Below are positions 16,450 to 26,001 of a stretch of DNA of 64,000 bases, in pieces. The number at the start of each line of letters is the position of its first letter. Position 1 is the first letter of the stretch. The position numbers and the translations under genes were made by a program. The stretch is from Planctomycetota bacterium (GTDB taxonomy: Bacteria; Planctomycetota; B15-G4; SIAN01), in NCBI GenBank assembly GCA_028289345.1, contig JANQQL010000005.1, positions 227,012 to 291,011 on the forward strand, written 5' to 3'. The notes below the pieces were generated by a model. It was not told the DNA's origin. It worked only from the letters and a program-made list of their open reading frames with translations, and searched no databases.

Positions 16450-18116
16450 GCCGTTCCCTCCGAACGCACGGTCGAACTGATCTTTCCTACGCTGCTCTCT
16501 CGAAGACGTCGGGCGACAGGAAACTCGGCACAGAACCGCGAGCCACCATGGCGGCCAGCAGTCACCCAAGTTCTACCGCCATGCATCTGCACCAGGTTGC
16601 GTACCAGGAACAACCCAATTCCGGTTCCGGCCACAGACTGATTCTGTTCACTTCGGGCGCGACCGTAACGGTCCCAGATTCGATCACGCTCCTTGCGCGG
16701 AACACCAGGCCCCTCATCCTGCACGCACAGACGAATCGCGTCCTCTTCGCCTGTGAGCGAAACGGTGATGGTCTGCCCATCCGGACCGTACTTCACCGCG
16801 TTGTCGAGTAGGTTGAGCAACACCCGCTGAAAAGCCTCTTCGTCGACTTCGATGCGGGGCACCTCAGGGAGTACCACCCGCACCCGCATGTCCCGGGACT
16901 CCACCAGCGGCCGGTAGTCGCTCAACACCTCACGAACCAGGTCAGGCAGGTCCACTTCCCGCAATTTCAACGGCAGGGCGCGATTCTCGGTTCGAGAGAA
17001 GTGCAGCACATTGTCGACCTGATGGGTCAATCGTCGCACCTCTTTGTCGATGACTTCCAGGCAGCGCCGTTCCTCTTGAGGGGAACGAACGCGGCGCAAC
17101 AGCAGAGTCTCGGCGAACAGGCGAATCTGTGCCAACGGAGTTCGCAAGTCGTGGGAGACATTGGCGACGAACTCGGAACGCACGCGGGCGAGGTCTTGCT
17201 CGCGACGCAACAGCAGGTAGGCCCCCACCACGAGCCCAATGCTCGTGGCAAGCAGAGTGACGATGGCCGGGAAACGCGAAGCCGGCAGCCCCCCAATGAC
17301 CAGCTGCTCGGCCATGTCGGTCGGCAGCGCCACCTCGACAGTCAGTCCCGAAATCGACGGGCCGAGGGGTTGGCTGGCAGTACGCATCTCGTCCGCCATT
17401 TCGCCGGACTGAAACACGACGTTGCCGGAGTCCGTCGAGAGGGAAACCACCAGGCCCTCGTCGACGTCGACTCTCTCGGTCAGCTGCTCGGGGAGCAACG
17501 GGTCGGCGAGAATGTCCTCAAACGTCTGCAGCAGTTCATCCCAGACCACCTCGAAGCCGTACAAGTAGCGGGGATCCGCATCTTTGTCGCGATCCGTGAA
17601 ACACACGATGGCGCGACACTCGTCGCTCTCGGTTTCCTCGAGGAAGAAGCGAAAGTAACTGTCCTGGTCGCTCGGGCAGGCGTGACCGCAGACCGCCTCT
17701 TCGAGCCAGCAGCAGTCTTCGTCACTGTACCCGACCTCTCCCATGGAAAGCTCTTCCGTGTTCCGGTCGTACTTGAAGAAGCTTCGAACCAGTCGAAACG
17801 CGAGGTGGTTCTTCGGGTCCTGCATGGGACAAAGCGCCATGCGGCGCGGCATCGAGCGCATGACCTTGGCGCTGTTGATGGCCGCAATGGCCGGATAGAG
17901 CACGTCGTAGCCGAGGGTCAGGTCGAGGCGACTATTGAACTCCCGCGCCGCCATCGCCGCGTAGTCTTCCAGGACGTTTTCGGCGGTGGCCTGCTGGGAA
18001 CGAGTCGCCTCATAGGCCTGGAGCGCCAAGATCCCGACAGGGACCAAGGACAACAACACCACGAACCCAACCAGGCCGGATCGGTGTTCCGTCAAGAATT
18101 GTCGAAAGGATCGCAA
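16446..18116 (-). CDS. Membrane sensor histidine kinase with Cys-rich sensor
   Basis: 556-aa sensor kinase. Two membrane helices (about 14-33 and 281-303) bracket a roughly 245-residue periplasmic sensor. HisKA H322 lies in NVSHDLRTPLAQ, followed by an HATPase_c domain (DNAVKYGPDGQ, DEGPGVP, GTGIGLFLV). No HAMP is obvious. The sensor is unusually cysteine-rich (C96, C135, C136, C143, C147, C167, C172), suggesting metal or redox sensing; that is inference. The start is TTG at 18116 without a strong Shine-Dalgarno, so the exact N-terminus is uncertain. It pairs with the response regulator through an ATGA overlap. Confidence 0.92.
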   Translation of the reverse strand: MRSFRQFLTEHRSGLVGFVVLLSLVPVGILALQAYEATRSQQATAENVLEDYAAMAAREFNSRLDLTLGYDVLYPAIAAINSAKVMRSMPRRMALCPMQDPKNHLAFRLVRSFFKYDRNTEELSMGEVGYSDEDCCWLEEAVCGHACPSDQDSYFRFFLEETESDECRAIVCFTDRDKDADPRYLYGFEVVWDELLQTFEDILADPLLPEQLTERVDVDEGLVVSLSTDSGNVVFQSGEMADEMRTASQPLGPSISGLTVEVALPTDMAEQLVIGGLPASRFPAIVTLLATSIGLVVGAYLLLRREQDLARVRSEFVANVSHDLRTPLAQIRLFAETLLLRRVRSPQEERRCLEVIDKEVRRLTHQVDNVLHFSRTENRALPLKLREVDLPDLVREVLSDYRPLVESRDMRVRVVLPEVPRIEVDEEAFQRVLLNLLDNAVKYGPDGQTITVSLTGEEDAIRLCVQDEGPGVPRKERDRIWDRYGRARSEQNQSVAGTGIGLFLVRNLVQMHGGRTWVTAGRHGGSRFCAEFPVARRLRESSVGKISSTVRSEGTA

Positions 18117-18331
18117 CCAGTCGCCCGAGCCAGAGTCGAAGAGGGGGAAGTGTCAATACTACTGCTGGCCAGACAACGTTGGGTTCGAAACAGGTTCGGA
18201 GTTTGTCAGAGATCCAAACCAAGCACCACGGCCCGGAGCTGAGGGCTCTTGCTCCTCCGGACGAAAATCATGGCTCCGATGGAAAAGTCGGGCCCCTCCA
18301 TTCGGGCGCGGCAAGCCCGGAGGATGCCCGC

Positions 18332-19354
<1,023 letters not shown>

Positions 19355-19453
19355 TCAAAGATATCAAAGGTCCGCGCGAACGAATCCCTCGTGAAAAAGT
19401 CACGCCGAGCTTTTGCCGGCCCAAGCGACGACCAAGGCCTCGTGTCCTGCCTT

Positions 19454-19605
19454 GCAGCCCAGTCAAAGAGGCCTCGGATGGCCGATCGAGAGATTTTCGT
19501 CTTCGGCGAGGAGTCGGACCGCTTGCGAATCAGTGGATTCGTCGAGGATTCGAAGACCCAGGCGACAAGATCCGGTCGGGCGCCAAGGCTTTTTCACCGG
19601 TCTGC
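19454..19605. repeat. Hairpin repeat, copy A
   Basis: 152-bp imperfect palindrome beginning 7 bases after the TSUP stop (minus strand). The ends are inverted: GCAGCCCAGTCAAAGAGGCC at the left, and GCAGACCGGTGAAAAAGCC reading in from the right. The centre is CGAATC-AGTG-GATTCG. Arms also pair through GTCTTCG and the GATCGAGAGAT / GACCGGATCTT blocks. It shares long identical runs with copy B, such as GCCTCGGATGGC and GAGGAGTCGGACCGC. Confidence 0.8.
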
Positions 19606-19612
19606 GAGGCGA

Positions 19613-20410
19613 TCAGGTGATCAGGATGAGAACTCCGCTGACCAACACCATGGCGACCACCACCCAGCGCACCAAAGTGGCACCGGCCTTCAATTGCCAG
19701 CGGGTTCCCACCCATCCCCCAGTCATCGTTCCAACGGCGAGCACCGCCGCTTCCCGCCAGGCAATGTTGCCATGGGAGGCAAACACCGGCAGCGCCAATG
19801 CAGTGAACACCATCACCACCGACACCTTGACCGCGTTGGCCCGAACCGGGTCGTAGCCGAGGCCCAAGACCAACAGCGCCATCAGTGGGAAACCCACTCC
19901 TGCCTGAAGGAAGCCCCCATAGGTCGTGATCAATCCGACCAGGAGCAACGTGCCGAACCCCGGATCCTTGGGCTTGTCGGGCTGGTGCAAGAAGCGGCCC
20001 GGCTTGACCACCAACACAATGGCCCAAACGATCAGTGCCACTCCAAAGACGTCGCGAAGCAGCTCGTTCTGCAGCCGGTTGACGAGCCACGCCCCCAACA
20101 CCCCCCCCAGGCAGGTGGGAATCGACATCTTCGCAACCACATCCAAGTGCCGCACACCGCGGCGGTAGAAGGTCGCGGTGGCCACCACGTTTTGTAGAAA
20201 GATCCCGACGCGAATGGTGCCGTTCGCGACTCCGGGCGGCAGCCCCAACCAAAGCAGCAAGGGCATGGTGAGGAACGATCCGCCTCCGGCAATGGTGTTG
20301 ATCACCCCGCCAAGGAAACCGGCCGCAGCCAAGACCACCAAGAGCCCCGCCTGAGACTCGCCCCCGGACGCGCTCGCCTTCGCTGCCTCCTCCCAAACCG
20401 TCAGGGTCAC
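19613..20410 (-). CDS. TSUP-family membrane permease (TauE/SafE)
   Basis: 265-aa polytopic inner-membrane protein with about eight hydrophobic helices. The start is GTG 20410, overlapping the TGA of the upstream coiled-coil gene (GTGA). The TSUP signature is clear: GFLGGVINTIAGGGSFLTMP near the N-terminus and the internal repeat YGGFLQAGVGFPLMALLVLGLG with DPVRANAVK. The family exports or imports sulfite, taurine breakdown products or other small organosulfur anions; the substrate here is unknown. Hairpin repeat A sits at its 3' end. Confidence 0.9.
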   Translation of the reverse strand: MTLTVWEEAAKASASGGESQAGLLVVLAAAGFLGGVINTIAGGGSFLTMPLLLWLGLPPGVANGTIRVGIFLQNVVATATFYRRGVRHLDVVAKMSIPTCLGGVLGAWLVNRLQNELLRDVFGVALIVWAIVLVVKPGRFLHQPDKPKDPGFGTLLLVGLITTYGGFLQAGVGFPLMALLVLGLGYDPVRANAVKVSVVMVFTALALPVFASHGNIAWREAAVLAVGTMTGGWVGTRWQLKAGATLVRWVVVAMVLVSGVLILIT

Positions 20411-21114
20411 GCCGCTCCTTGGGCCACCACGACAATGCCGAGACCGAGCAACGCCACGGTAATCACCGACAGCCACCAGCGGAATCGAGACCACTGCTGG
20501 TCCGCCGCACTCCGCTGGTTCTCGATTCGCTCCTCCACCCGGGACAGCTGGGAACGCAGCTCGTCGGTGGTGGTTTCTAGATTGCGTTGTCGGTCCGCGG
20601 CTTTGGTGAGTACTCGAGTCATTTCCTGAACCGCGCTGTCACAAGAGGTCACCCTTTGCAGCATGTTCTCCAGCCTCTGCTCCACGGACTTCTCGAACTG
20701 GGCCTCTTTTCCCTGAAACGCCGCCCACTCCTTCTTGACCTCGGTCACACTCGACTTGGCTTCCCGTTCGAGCTGTTTCATCTTGCTCGAGGCATCTTCC
20801 ATGCGACGGGACAAAGAGTCGGTCAACGCTCCGAGAGCTTCCCCGGATTCGCGAATGAGCTTGCGAACCTGTTCCTCTTGACGGAGACGGAGCTGGCTCG
20901 AGGAAGCCTTCTCTTCGCTGAGGACCTTTTCGAAGGTCGTTTCGCAAGTGCGGGACAGTGTTCGAGTTTCGTCTTCCAGTTTGGACTGCAGCTTGCGGAT
21001 CAACCCTTTGCCCTGCTTGATGCCGTGCACTGCGTCCTTCAACTGGTCGGTGAGCCCGGCCAGGCGCCGTACCTGTTCCTCGACTTCTCCCTGTGAAATG
21101 GCTCGACGAACCAA
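20407..21114 (-). CDS. Coiled-coil protein with C-terminal membrane anchor
   Basis: 235-aa protein not assigned to a named family. Residues about 5-205 are continuous heptad-like, highly charged helix (e.g. RLRQEEQVRKLIRESGEALG, RRMEDASSKMKQLEREAKSS). A single hydrophobic segment (about 212-232, WWLSVITVALLGLGIVVVAQ) ends the chain, giving tail-anchored topology with a cytosolic coiled coil. The start is TTG 21114, supported by AGGAGA 8 nt upstream. Coupled to the TSUP permease by GTGA, so it may be a structural or regulatory partner; that is inference from position. Confidence 0.75.
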   Translation of the reverse strand: MVRRAISQGEVEEQVRRLAGLTDQLKDAVHGIKQGKGLIRKLQSKLEDETRTLSRTCETTFEKVLSEEKASSSQLRLRQEEQVRKLIRESGEALGALTDSLSRRMEDASSKMKQLEREAKSSVTEVKKEWAAFQGKEAQFEKSVEQRLENMLQRVTSCDSAVQEMTRVLTKAADRQRNLETTTDELRSQLSRVEERIENQRSAADQQWSRFRWWLSVITVALLGLGIVVVAQGAA

Positions 21115-21364
21115 CGTTGTGTCTCCTGTCCCGGATGAGATGTCTCTGCCGTCAGCACCGGTTTCCCGATCCGGAGCGGCGGCAATTCTCCGCGAACCTT
21201 GACGAGCGTCGCCAAAGAAATCGCGGTTTCCCGGGGATCCCGGCTATCCTTTCTAGCCCGCATTTTCGAGTGCGGAATCGTTCCCTTCGGGATCCGTTCT
21301 GCCCCCCCGCGGCTTTCGACAGCGGCCCCGGCCGCCCCCGTTCCCCCGGTCGTGTGGAAACGCC

Positions 21365-23953
21365 ATGGTGCTCGGGATTCTTCCTCTCGCCTTCGTTTGC
21401 GGACTCATGAACGAAGCCTCGCCCTCCCCTCCGGAATTGATCCCGGGGATCAGTCAAGCTCTCGCGGAGCAGCGCAAGAACCAGCTTCGAGAGGTCTCCT
21501 ACGCGCTGTTCTTTCAAATCGAGCGTGGTGCCCAACAAATCCCCGGCCGAGCCACCATCCACCTCACCCTCGACGACCTTTCCCGAGACCTCGTGGTGGA
21601 CTTTTCCGAGCAACTGCAACGGGCCACCGTCAACCACTCCCACGTGAAACTGGAGCAGGCCCACGACCATTGGATCATCCCGAAGCAGGCTCTCCAGAAG
21701 GGGGAGAACACCCTGACCTTCTGGTTCGATGCCCCCCTGGCAGCGTCCGGAACGGCCACCACGGTCTACCGAGACCCGGTCGACAACCACGAATACGTCT
21801 ACACCTTGCTGGTTCCGTCCGACGGCCACCGCCTGTTTCCCTGCTTCGATCAGCCCGACCTGAAGGCTCCGTTCTCCTTGACCCTGGAAGTTCCCGAGTC
21901 GTGGACCGCGGTGAGCAACGCCAAACTCGATTCGGAAACGGCGATCGGACGTGGTCGGCGACAATTCGTGTTCTCCCCGACGGCTCCCATCAGCACCTAC
22001 TTGTTCGCGTTTGCCGCGGGTCCCTTCGCCGAGCTTCGAGACGACTCGGAAAGCGTGCAACCGCTCGGGCTGTCCCAGGCACCTCGACTCTACTTTCGAG
22101 AGTCTCAGCGCGGGCAGCTGGAAGCAGACACCTTGTTCCGCATGCACCGTGATGCCCTCGACCATCTGGAGCGGTACTTCGACTCTCCCTACCCCTTCGA
22201 CAAGCTCGACGCCGTGCTGGTTCCCGGGTTTCCCTACGGCGGAATGGAACATCCAGGAGCCATCTTCTACCGCGAATCTCGATTGGTGTTCGACCACTCC
22301 CCCACGGCCACCGAGTTGCTGCAGCGCAGCATTCTCGTGTACCACGAAGTCAGTCATCAATGGTGGGGCAATCTGGTCACCATGCATTGGTTCGATGACC
22401 TTTGGCTCAAAGAGGGATTCGCCACGTTCCTCAGCTACCGCCTGTTGGAAACCGTCGAAAACAACTCCTTGGCATGGCTGCGTTTTCACCAAAGTGTGAA
22501 GCCTTCCGCCTACCGGATCGACGTCACTCCGGGCTCCGTTCCGGTGTACCAGGCCCTGCTCAACTTGGACGATGCCAAGTCCAACTACGGACCGATCGTC
22601 TACAACAAGGCACCCGCGGTCCTTCAGGAACTGGAGGCGCGCATTGGCAAGAAAGCGTTCCAAAAAGGAGTGCAGCAGCTGCTCGAAGATTTCGCTTGGG
22701 GAAACGCAGGCTGGAACGATGTTCTGCAAAGCTTCGAAGAGTCTGCGCAACAGGATCTCTCACGCTGGTCGCAAAGCTGGATTCTTTCCCCCGGCGCCCC
22801 AACGGTGCAGTTGCAGCGGCCGTCAAGCGCGGATGGTTCTTGGACCTTGCAGCAGACGGGTCCCGGGCTCTCGGAACTCCCTTGGTCGTTGCGCGGGGAC
22901 GCTTGGTGCGGCGACGCGTCCTCCCCCGCAGTCCGGTTGACCTGGGAACTCGAGGAGTGGAGTCAACCACTCGAGCTTCCACCGGGCCCCCACCCGTGGG
23001 TGCTGCTCAACCCCCGGGACGTCGCCTATGGCAACTTCCTTCTGGACGAGCGAAGCGCGAACGCCCTCCTGGAAGGATTTCCCGAAGACTGGGACGCCTT
23101 GACTCGAGCCGTGGCGTTCACAGCACTGCACGCCACGGTGCTCGAGGCCCAGCTCAACCCGGCCCGCTTCGCCGAGTTCTGCCTGACCCGATTGGAAGTC
23201 GAACAGGACCCGGTCACCTACGCTCGCACCCTCGACGCCTTGAGTTCCACCCTGCTGCGGTTGCTGGGCCCGGATTCCAAAGCCAGGTGGATTGCGCGAA
23301 GCGAATCCTTGCTCCATCGGCATGTCGAGACCCAGGCAATGCCCGGAATGGAACTGGAGCTGTTCCGCCACCTGGCGCGTTTCTCGGACAGCGAGCGCAC
23401 TTTGGATTGGTGCCGCTCCTTGCTCGACTCGGAATCAGAGGGCTCCCTCTCTTTGGGCCGAGACGACCAAGCGTTGGCGGTCGCCGCCTTGTTCGCCGCC
23501 GGCAAAGTACAGAACGTCAAGAATTGGTTCTCCGGCTCGGGCGAGGACCTTGCCAAGGCGATCTTCCTGGCCAAAGCCGCCACCCCAGATCCGACCGAAA
23601 AAGCCAGCGTGTTCCGCAGCTTCCTGTTGCGCGACCAGCCCCCGGAGCAATGGGTCCAGGAAGGCGTGTCCTTCTTTCATTGGCCGAGTCAAGACGAACG
23701 AACCTTGCCTTTCCTGGAGCGCGCTCTGCAACAAGTGAACTGGGTGAAGGAGCACCGCAAGATCTTCTTCCTTCCCGCGTGGATCGACGGCTTCGTCAAC
23801 GCCCACCACTCTCCCGAGGCCCTGGCGGTGGTGGAGGAGTTCCTGGCCTCCCATCCCGAACTCCCCCAGGACATCCGTCGCAAGATCCTGCAATCAGTCG
23901 ACTCCCTGCGGCGGGTGGTGCGCATCCGCCAGCGCTTCGCGGGCTCCTCCTGA
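21365..23953 (+). CDS. M1-family (gluzincin) aminopeptidase
   Basis: 862-aa zinc aminopeptidase related to PepN/ERAP. The zinc site is HEVSH (H327, E328, H331) with the third ligand E350 in WLKEGFATF, a proper HEXXH-X18-E. The exopeptidase GxMEN-type loop appears as GGMEHPG (292-298), with His replacing the usual Asn. The N-terminal saddle domain (AALSGTA-like and FPCFDQPDLKAPF) and a long helical C-terminal domain are present. A short N-terminal hydrophobic stretch (VLGILPLAFVCGL) could be a signal peptide. It probably trims peptides in the envelope. Confidence 0.93.
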   Translation: MVLGILPLAFVCGLMNEASPSPPELIPGISQALAEQRKNQLREVSYALFFQIERGAQQIPGRATIHLTLDDLSRDLVVDFSEQLQRATVNHSHVKLEQAHDHWIIPKQALQKGENTLTFWFDAPLAASGTATTVYRDPVDNHEYVYTLLVPSDGHRLFPCFDQPDLKAPFSLTLEVPESWTAVSNAKLDSETAIGRGRRQFVFSPTAPISTYLFAFAAGPFAELRDDSESVQPLGLSQAPRLYFRESQRGQLEADTLFRMHRDALDHLERYFDSPYPFDKLDAVLVPGFPYGGMEHPGAIFYRESRLVFDHSPTATELLQRSILVYHEVSHQWWGNLVTMHWFDDLWLKEGFATFLSYRLLETVENNSLAWLRFHQSVKPSAYRIDVTPGSVPVYQALLNLDDAKSNYGPIVYNKAPAVLQELEARIGKKAFQKGVQQLLEDFAWGNAGWNDVLQSFEESAQQDLSRWSQSWILSPGAPTVQLQRPSSADGSWTLQQTGPGLSELPWSLRGDAWCGDASSPAVRLTWELEEWSQPLELPPGPHPWVLLNPRDVAYGNFLLDERSANALLEGFPEDWDALTRAVAFTALHATVLEAQLNPARFAEFCLTRLEVEQDPVTYARTLDALSSTLLRLLGPDSKARWIARSESLLHRHVETQAMPGMELELFRHLARFSDSERTLDWCRSLLDSESEGSLSLGRDDQALAVAALFAAGKVQNVKNWFSGSGEDLAKAIFLAKAATPDPTEKASVFRSFLLRDQPPEQWVQEGVSFFHWPSQDERTLPFLERALQQVNWVKEHRKIFFLPAWIDGFVNAHHSPEALAVVEEFLASHPELPQDIRRKILQSVDSLRRVVRIRQRFAGSS

Positions 23954-24130
23954 ATTCGTCACGCTTTCCCTCGAACGGGGTCAAGCTGCTCTGCGGTAGC
24001 AATTCCTGGGGCGTCCGGTCCGCGTTCGCCCCAGGATCCGGGGCCACGCATTCCTCGTGAAGCGATTGCGGGACAATGCGGGCGAACAGTCGTCAGTCTC
24101 GAGACGGATGGATATTGGAGGAGGAGCGTC

Positions 24131-25855
24131 ATGAAGAAGGTTTGGGTCGTGTCTTTGCTCGGCGCCGCGTCGGTGCCCGCCGTCCTGTTTTCGTTTTCCA
24201 CGGAAGTGCAAGCCGCCCCCCCGGTGCACAACGACGCCGCCGTGCAAGCCCCCCCCGCGCCGGCAAAGTCCGAAAACCAACCCTCGGGCTTCGAAGCATT
24301 GGGAATCATCACTCGCCGAGTCGACCCAGCAATGACCGCCCAGCTTCCTCTCGCCAACGAGTCCAGCCTGCTGGTGACTCACTTGACCGAGGACTCGGTC
24401 GCCGATCGAGCAGGCCTGAAGCCATTCGACGTGCTGGTCGCTTTGAACGGAGAAGCTTCTCTGGAAGCGGCGTTGCATCAGGGGCTGGCGCGTCGCTGCG
24501 CTTTGGAACTGGACGTCGTTCGCCAGGGCATTCTTCAGAGGATCATTCTGCCCCCGGCGGAGACCTTGGCCGCGCAAAGTGAGGAATCCCCCCGCTTCCT
24601 CTCTCGTGACGACCTGGGAGTCGACCATCCGTTCCGTCGGGTGGAGGCCCTCCGCTCACGACTTGCCAGCTACACCGAACAGCGTGAGACCTTCGCTCGA
24701 CTCGCCGCAGAGGTCGAAAAGGAATCACGCTCTGCCCGAGAGAACGCCAAGAAAGCCATGGCGTCTTTGCAGAAGGAAACCGAGCGCCAGGTCGCCGACT
24801 ACCTCGCCGAACTGGAAACTCGGGTCCTGGCGCAGATCGACCGTTCGCTTGCTCCCGAACAACTCCCCGACCTGTCGGTCCTGGAACCGGCCTTCGAAGA
24901 GCTGCTCCCGGAAGAGACCCTCGACTCCTTGCAGTCCACGGCGGACGCCCAGCGAGCTCACTGGAAATCCGAAGCCCGCGTCGTGTTGACGGCGAATGCG
25001 GATCCCCTGTCTCAGAATGCGGCGCGCGGTCTCAGCCAGCGTGCCGAGCAGATCTGCTCCGAAGCAGAGAGCCTTTACGGTTCTCGCGTGCAGCGACCCG
25101 GAAAGAACAGCCTCCAACAGGCGACCCAGATGGCGGCGGAAATGCAGAAAGCCGCCGGATCCAATCAGACCTGGACTCGCAAAGCCCTGGCATCCATTCG
25201 CAAGGAGGTTCGCGATCGGGTGATGTGTGCCGTGGAACGGACCGAGGAAGAACTGGCCCGGAAACTCGAACACCGGCTGAAGCGACTGGAAGTGCCCCAG
25301 CCGGGAGAAATCGAGCAGGCACTCCACGAAATTCGCCAGCAAATCGAAATCATGGCCGAGCGCTTCTTGCAACGGACCGCGCGCGCGGTGACCACCTTTG
25401 AGGAAGAAATGACGGCCAACAACCAGCGCTTGAGCACGGCAGCCCTCGCAACCTGGCCCGCGTGGACCGAAGCGTTGGCGACGTACGGGCAGGAGACCGG
25501 CAATTCGGTCGTCCCGGCCTCGAACATTCCCCCCGCCGACGACTCCTGGCGCGCTCGCTCTTCCATCGAAAGCTGGTACCACGACCTGCGTCATCACACC
25601 CGCCGGTCTCTCAACGCAGCACAGAATGTGGTGGTTCCCGTGTCGACTCGGTTGCGCCATGAATTCGAACTCGGCCGATCCCAACATCACCAGGCTTGGG
25701 AAGACTTCAAGCAGCGACTGCGAGGCATCCACGGAGAGGCGGCCAACGACTGCTGGAAACTGGATGGCCCCCACCTGGACGGGCGGTTCCCTACGCAACC
25801 GCCAGCGGCGCCCTCAAAGAAGAAAGCCGAGATCGCCATGGCACCGTCGCGGTGA
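24131..25855 (+). CDS. Secreted PDZ protein with long coiled-coil region
   Basis: 574-aa exported protein of no named family. It has a strong Shine-Dalgarno (GGAGGAGG), an N-terminal signal peptide (WVVSLLGAASVPAVLFSFSTEVQA) and a PDZ domain at about 55-140 (LTEDSVADRAGLKPFDVLVALNG). About 400 residues of charged helix follow, rich in Glu, Arg and Gln, with heptad character (LEHRLKRLEVPQPGEIEQAL). No protease domain is attached, so it is not a DegP/Ctp homologue. Likely a periplasmic or outer-envelope scaffold. Stands alone 177 nt after the aminopeptidase. Confidence 0.78.
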   Translation: MKKVWVVSLLGAASVPAVLFSFSTEVQAAPPVHNDAAVQAPPAPAKSENQPSGFEALGIITRRVDPAMTAQLPLANESSLLVTHLTEDSVADRAGLKPFDVLVALNGEASLEAALHQGLARRCALELDVVRQGILQRIILPPAETLAAQSEESPRFLSRDDLGVDHPFRRVEALRSRLASYTEQRETFARLAAEVEKESRSARENAKKAMASLQKETERQVADYLAELETRVLAQIDRSLAPEQLPDLSVLEPAFEELLPEETLDSLQSTADAQRAHWKSEARVVLTANADPLSQNAARGLSQRAEQICSEAESLYGSRVQRPGKNSLQQATQMAAEMQKAAGSNQTWTRKALASIRKEVRDRVMCAVERTEEELARKLEHRLKRLEVPQPGEIEQALHEIRQQIEIMAERFLQRTARAVTTFEEEMTANNQRLSTAALATWPAWTEALATYGQETGNSVVPASNIPPADDSWRARSSIESWYHDLRHHTRRSLNAAQNVVVPVSTRLRHEFELGRSQHHQAWEDFKQRLRGIHGEAANDCWKLDGPHLDGRFPTQPPAAPSKKKAEIAMAPSR

Positions 25856-26001
25856 CCTCGCCGCGCCGATCGCCTTCCTCGCCAGCACCTGCATGAGTGA
25901 GCGAGAGCATCGACGCCAACCGACTTGATCGCTGCCGGTGGAATCGACCAGGAATCGCGGGGCGGGGCTCCCTCCGAGGAGCTCCGCCCTCGTTATGATC
26001 G

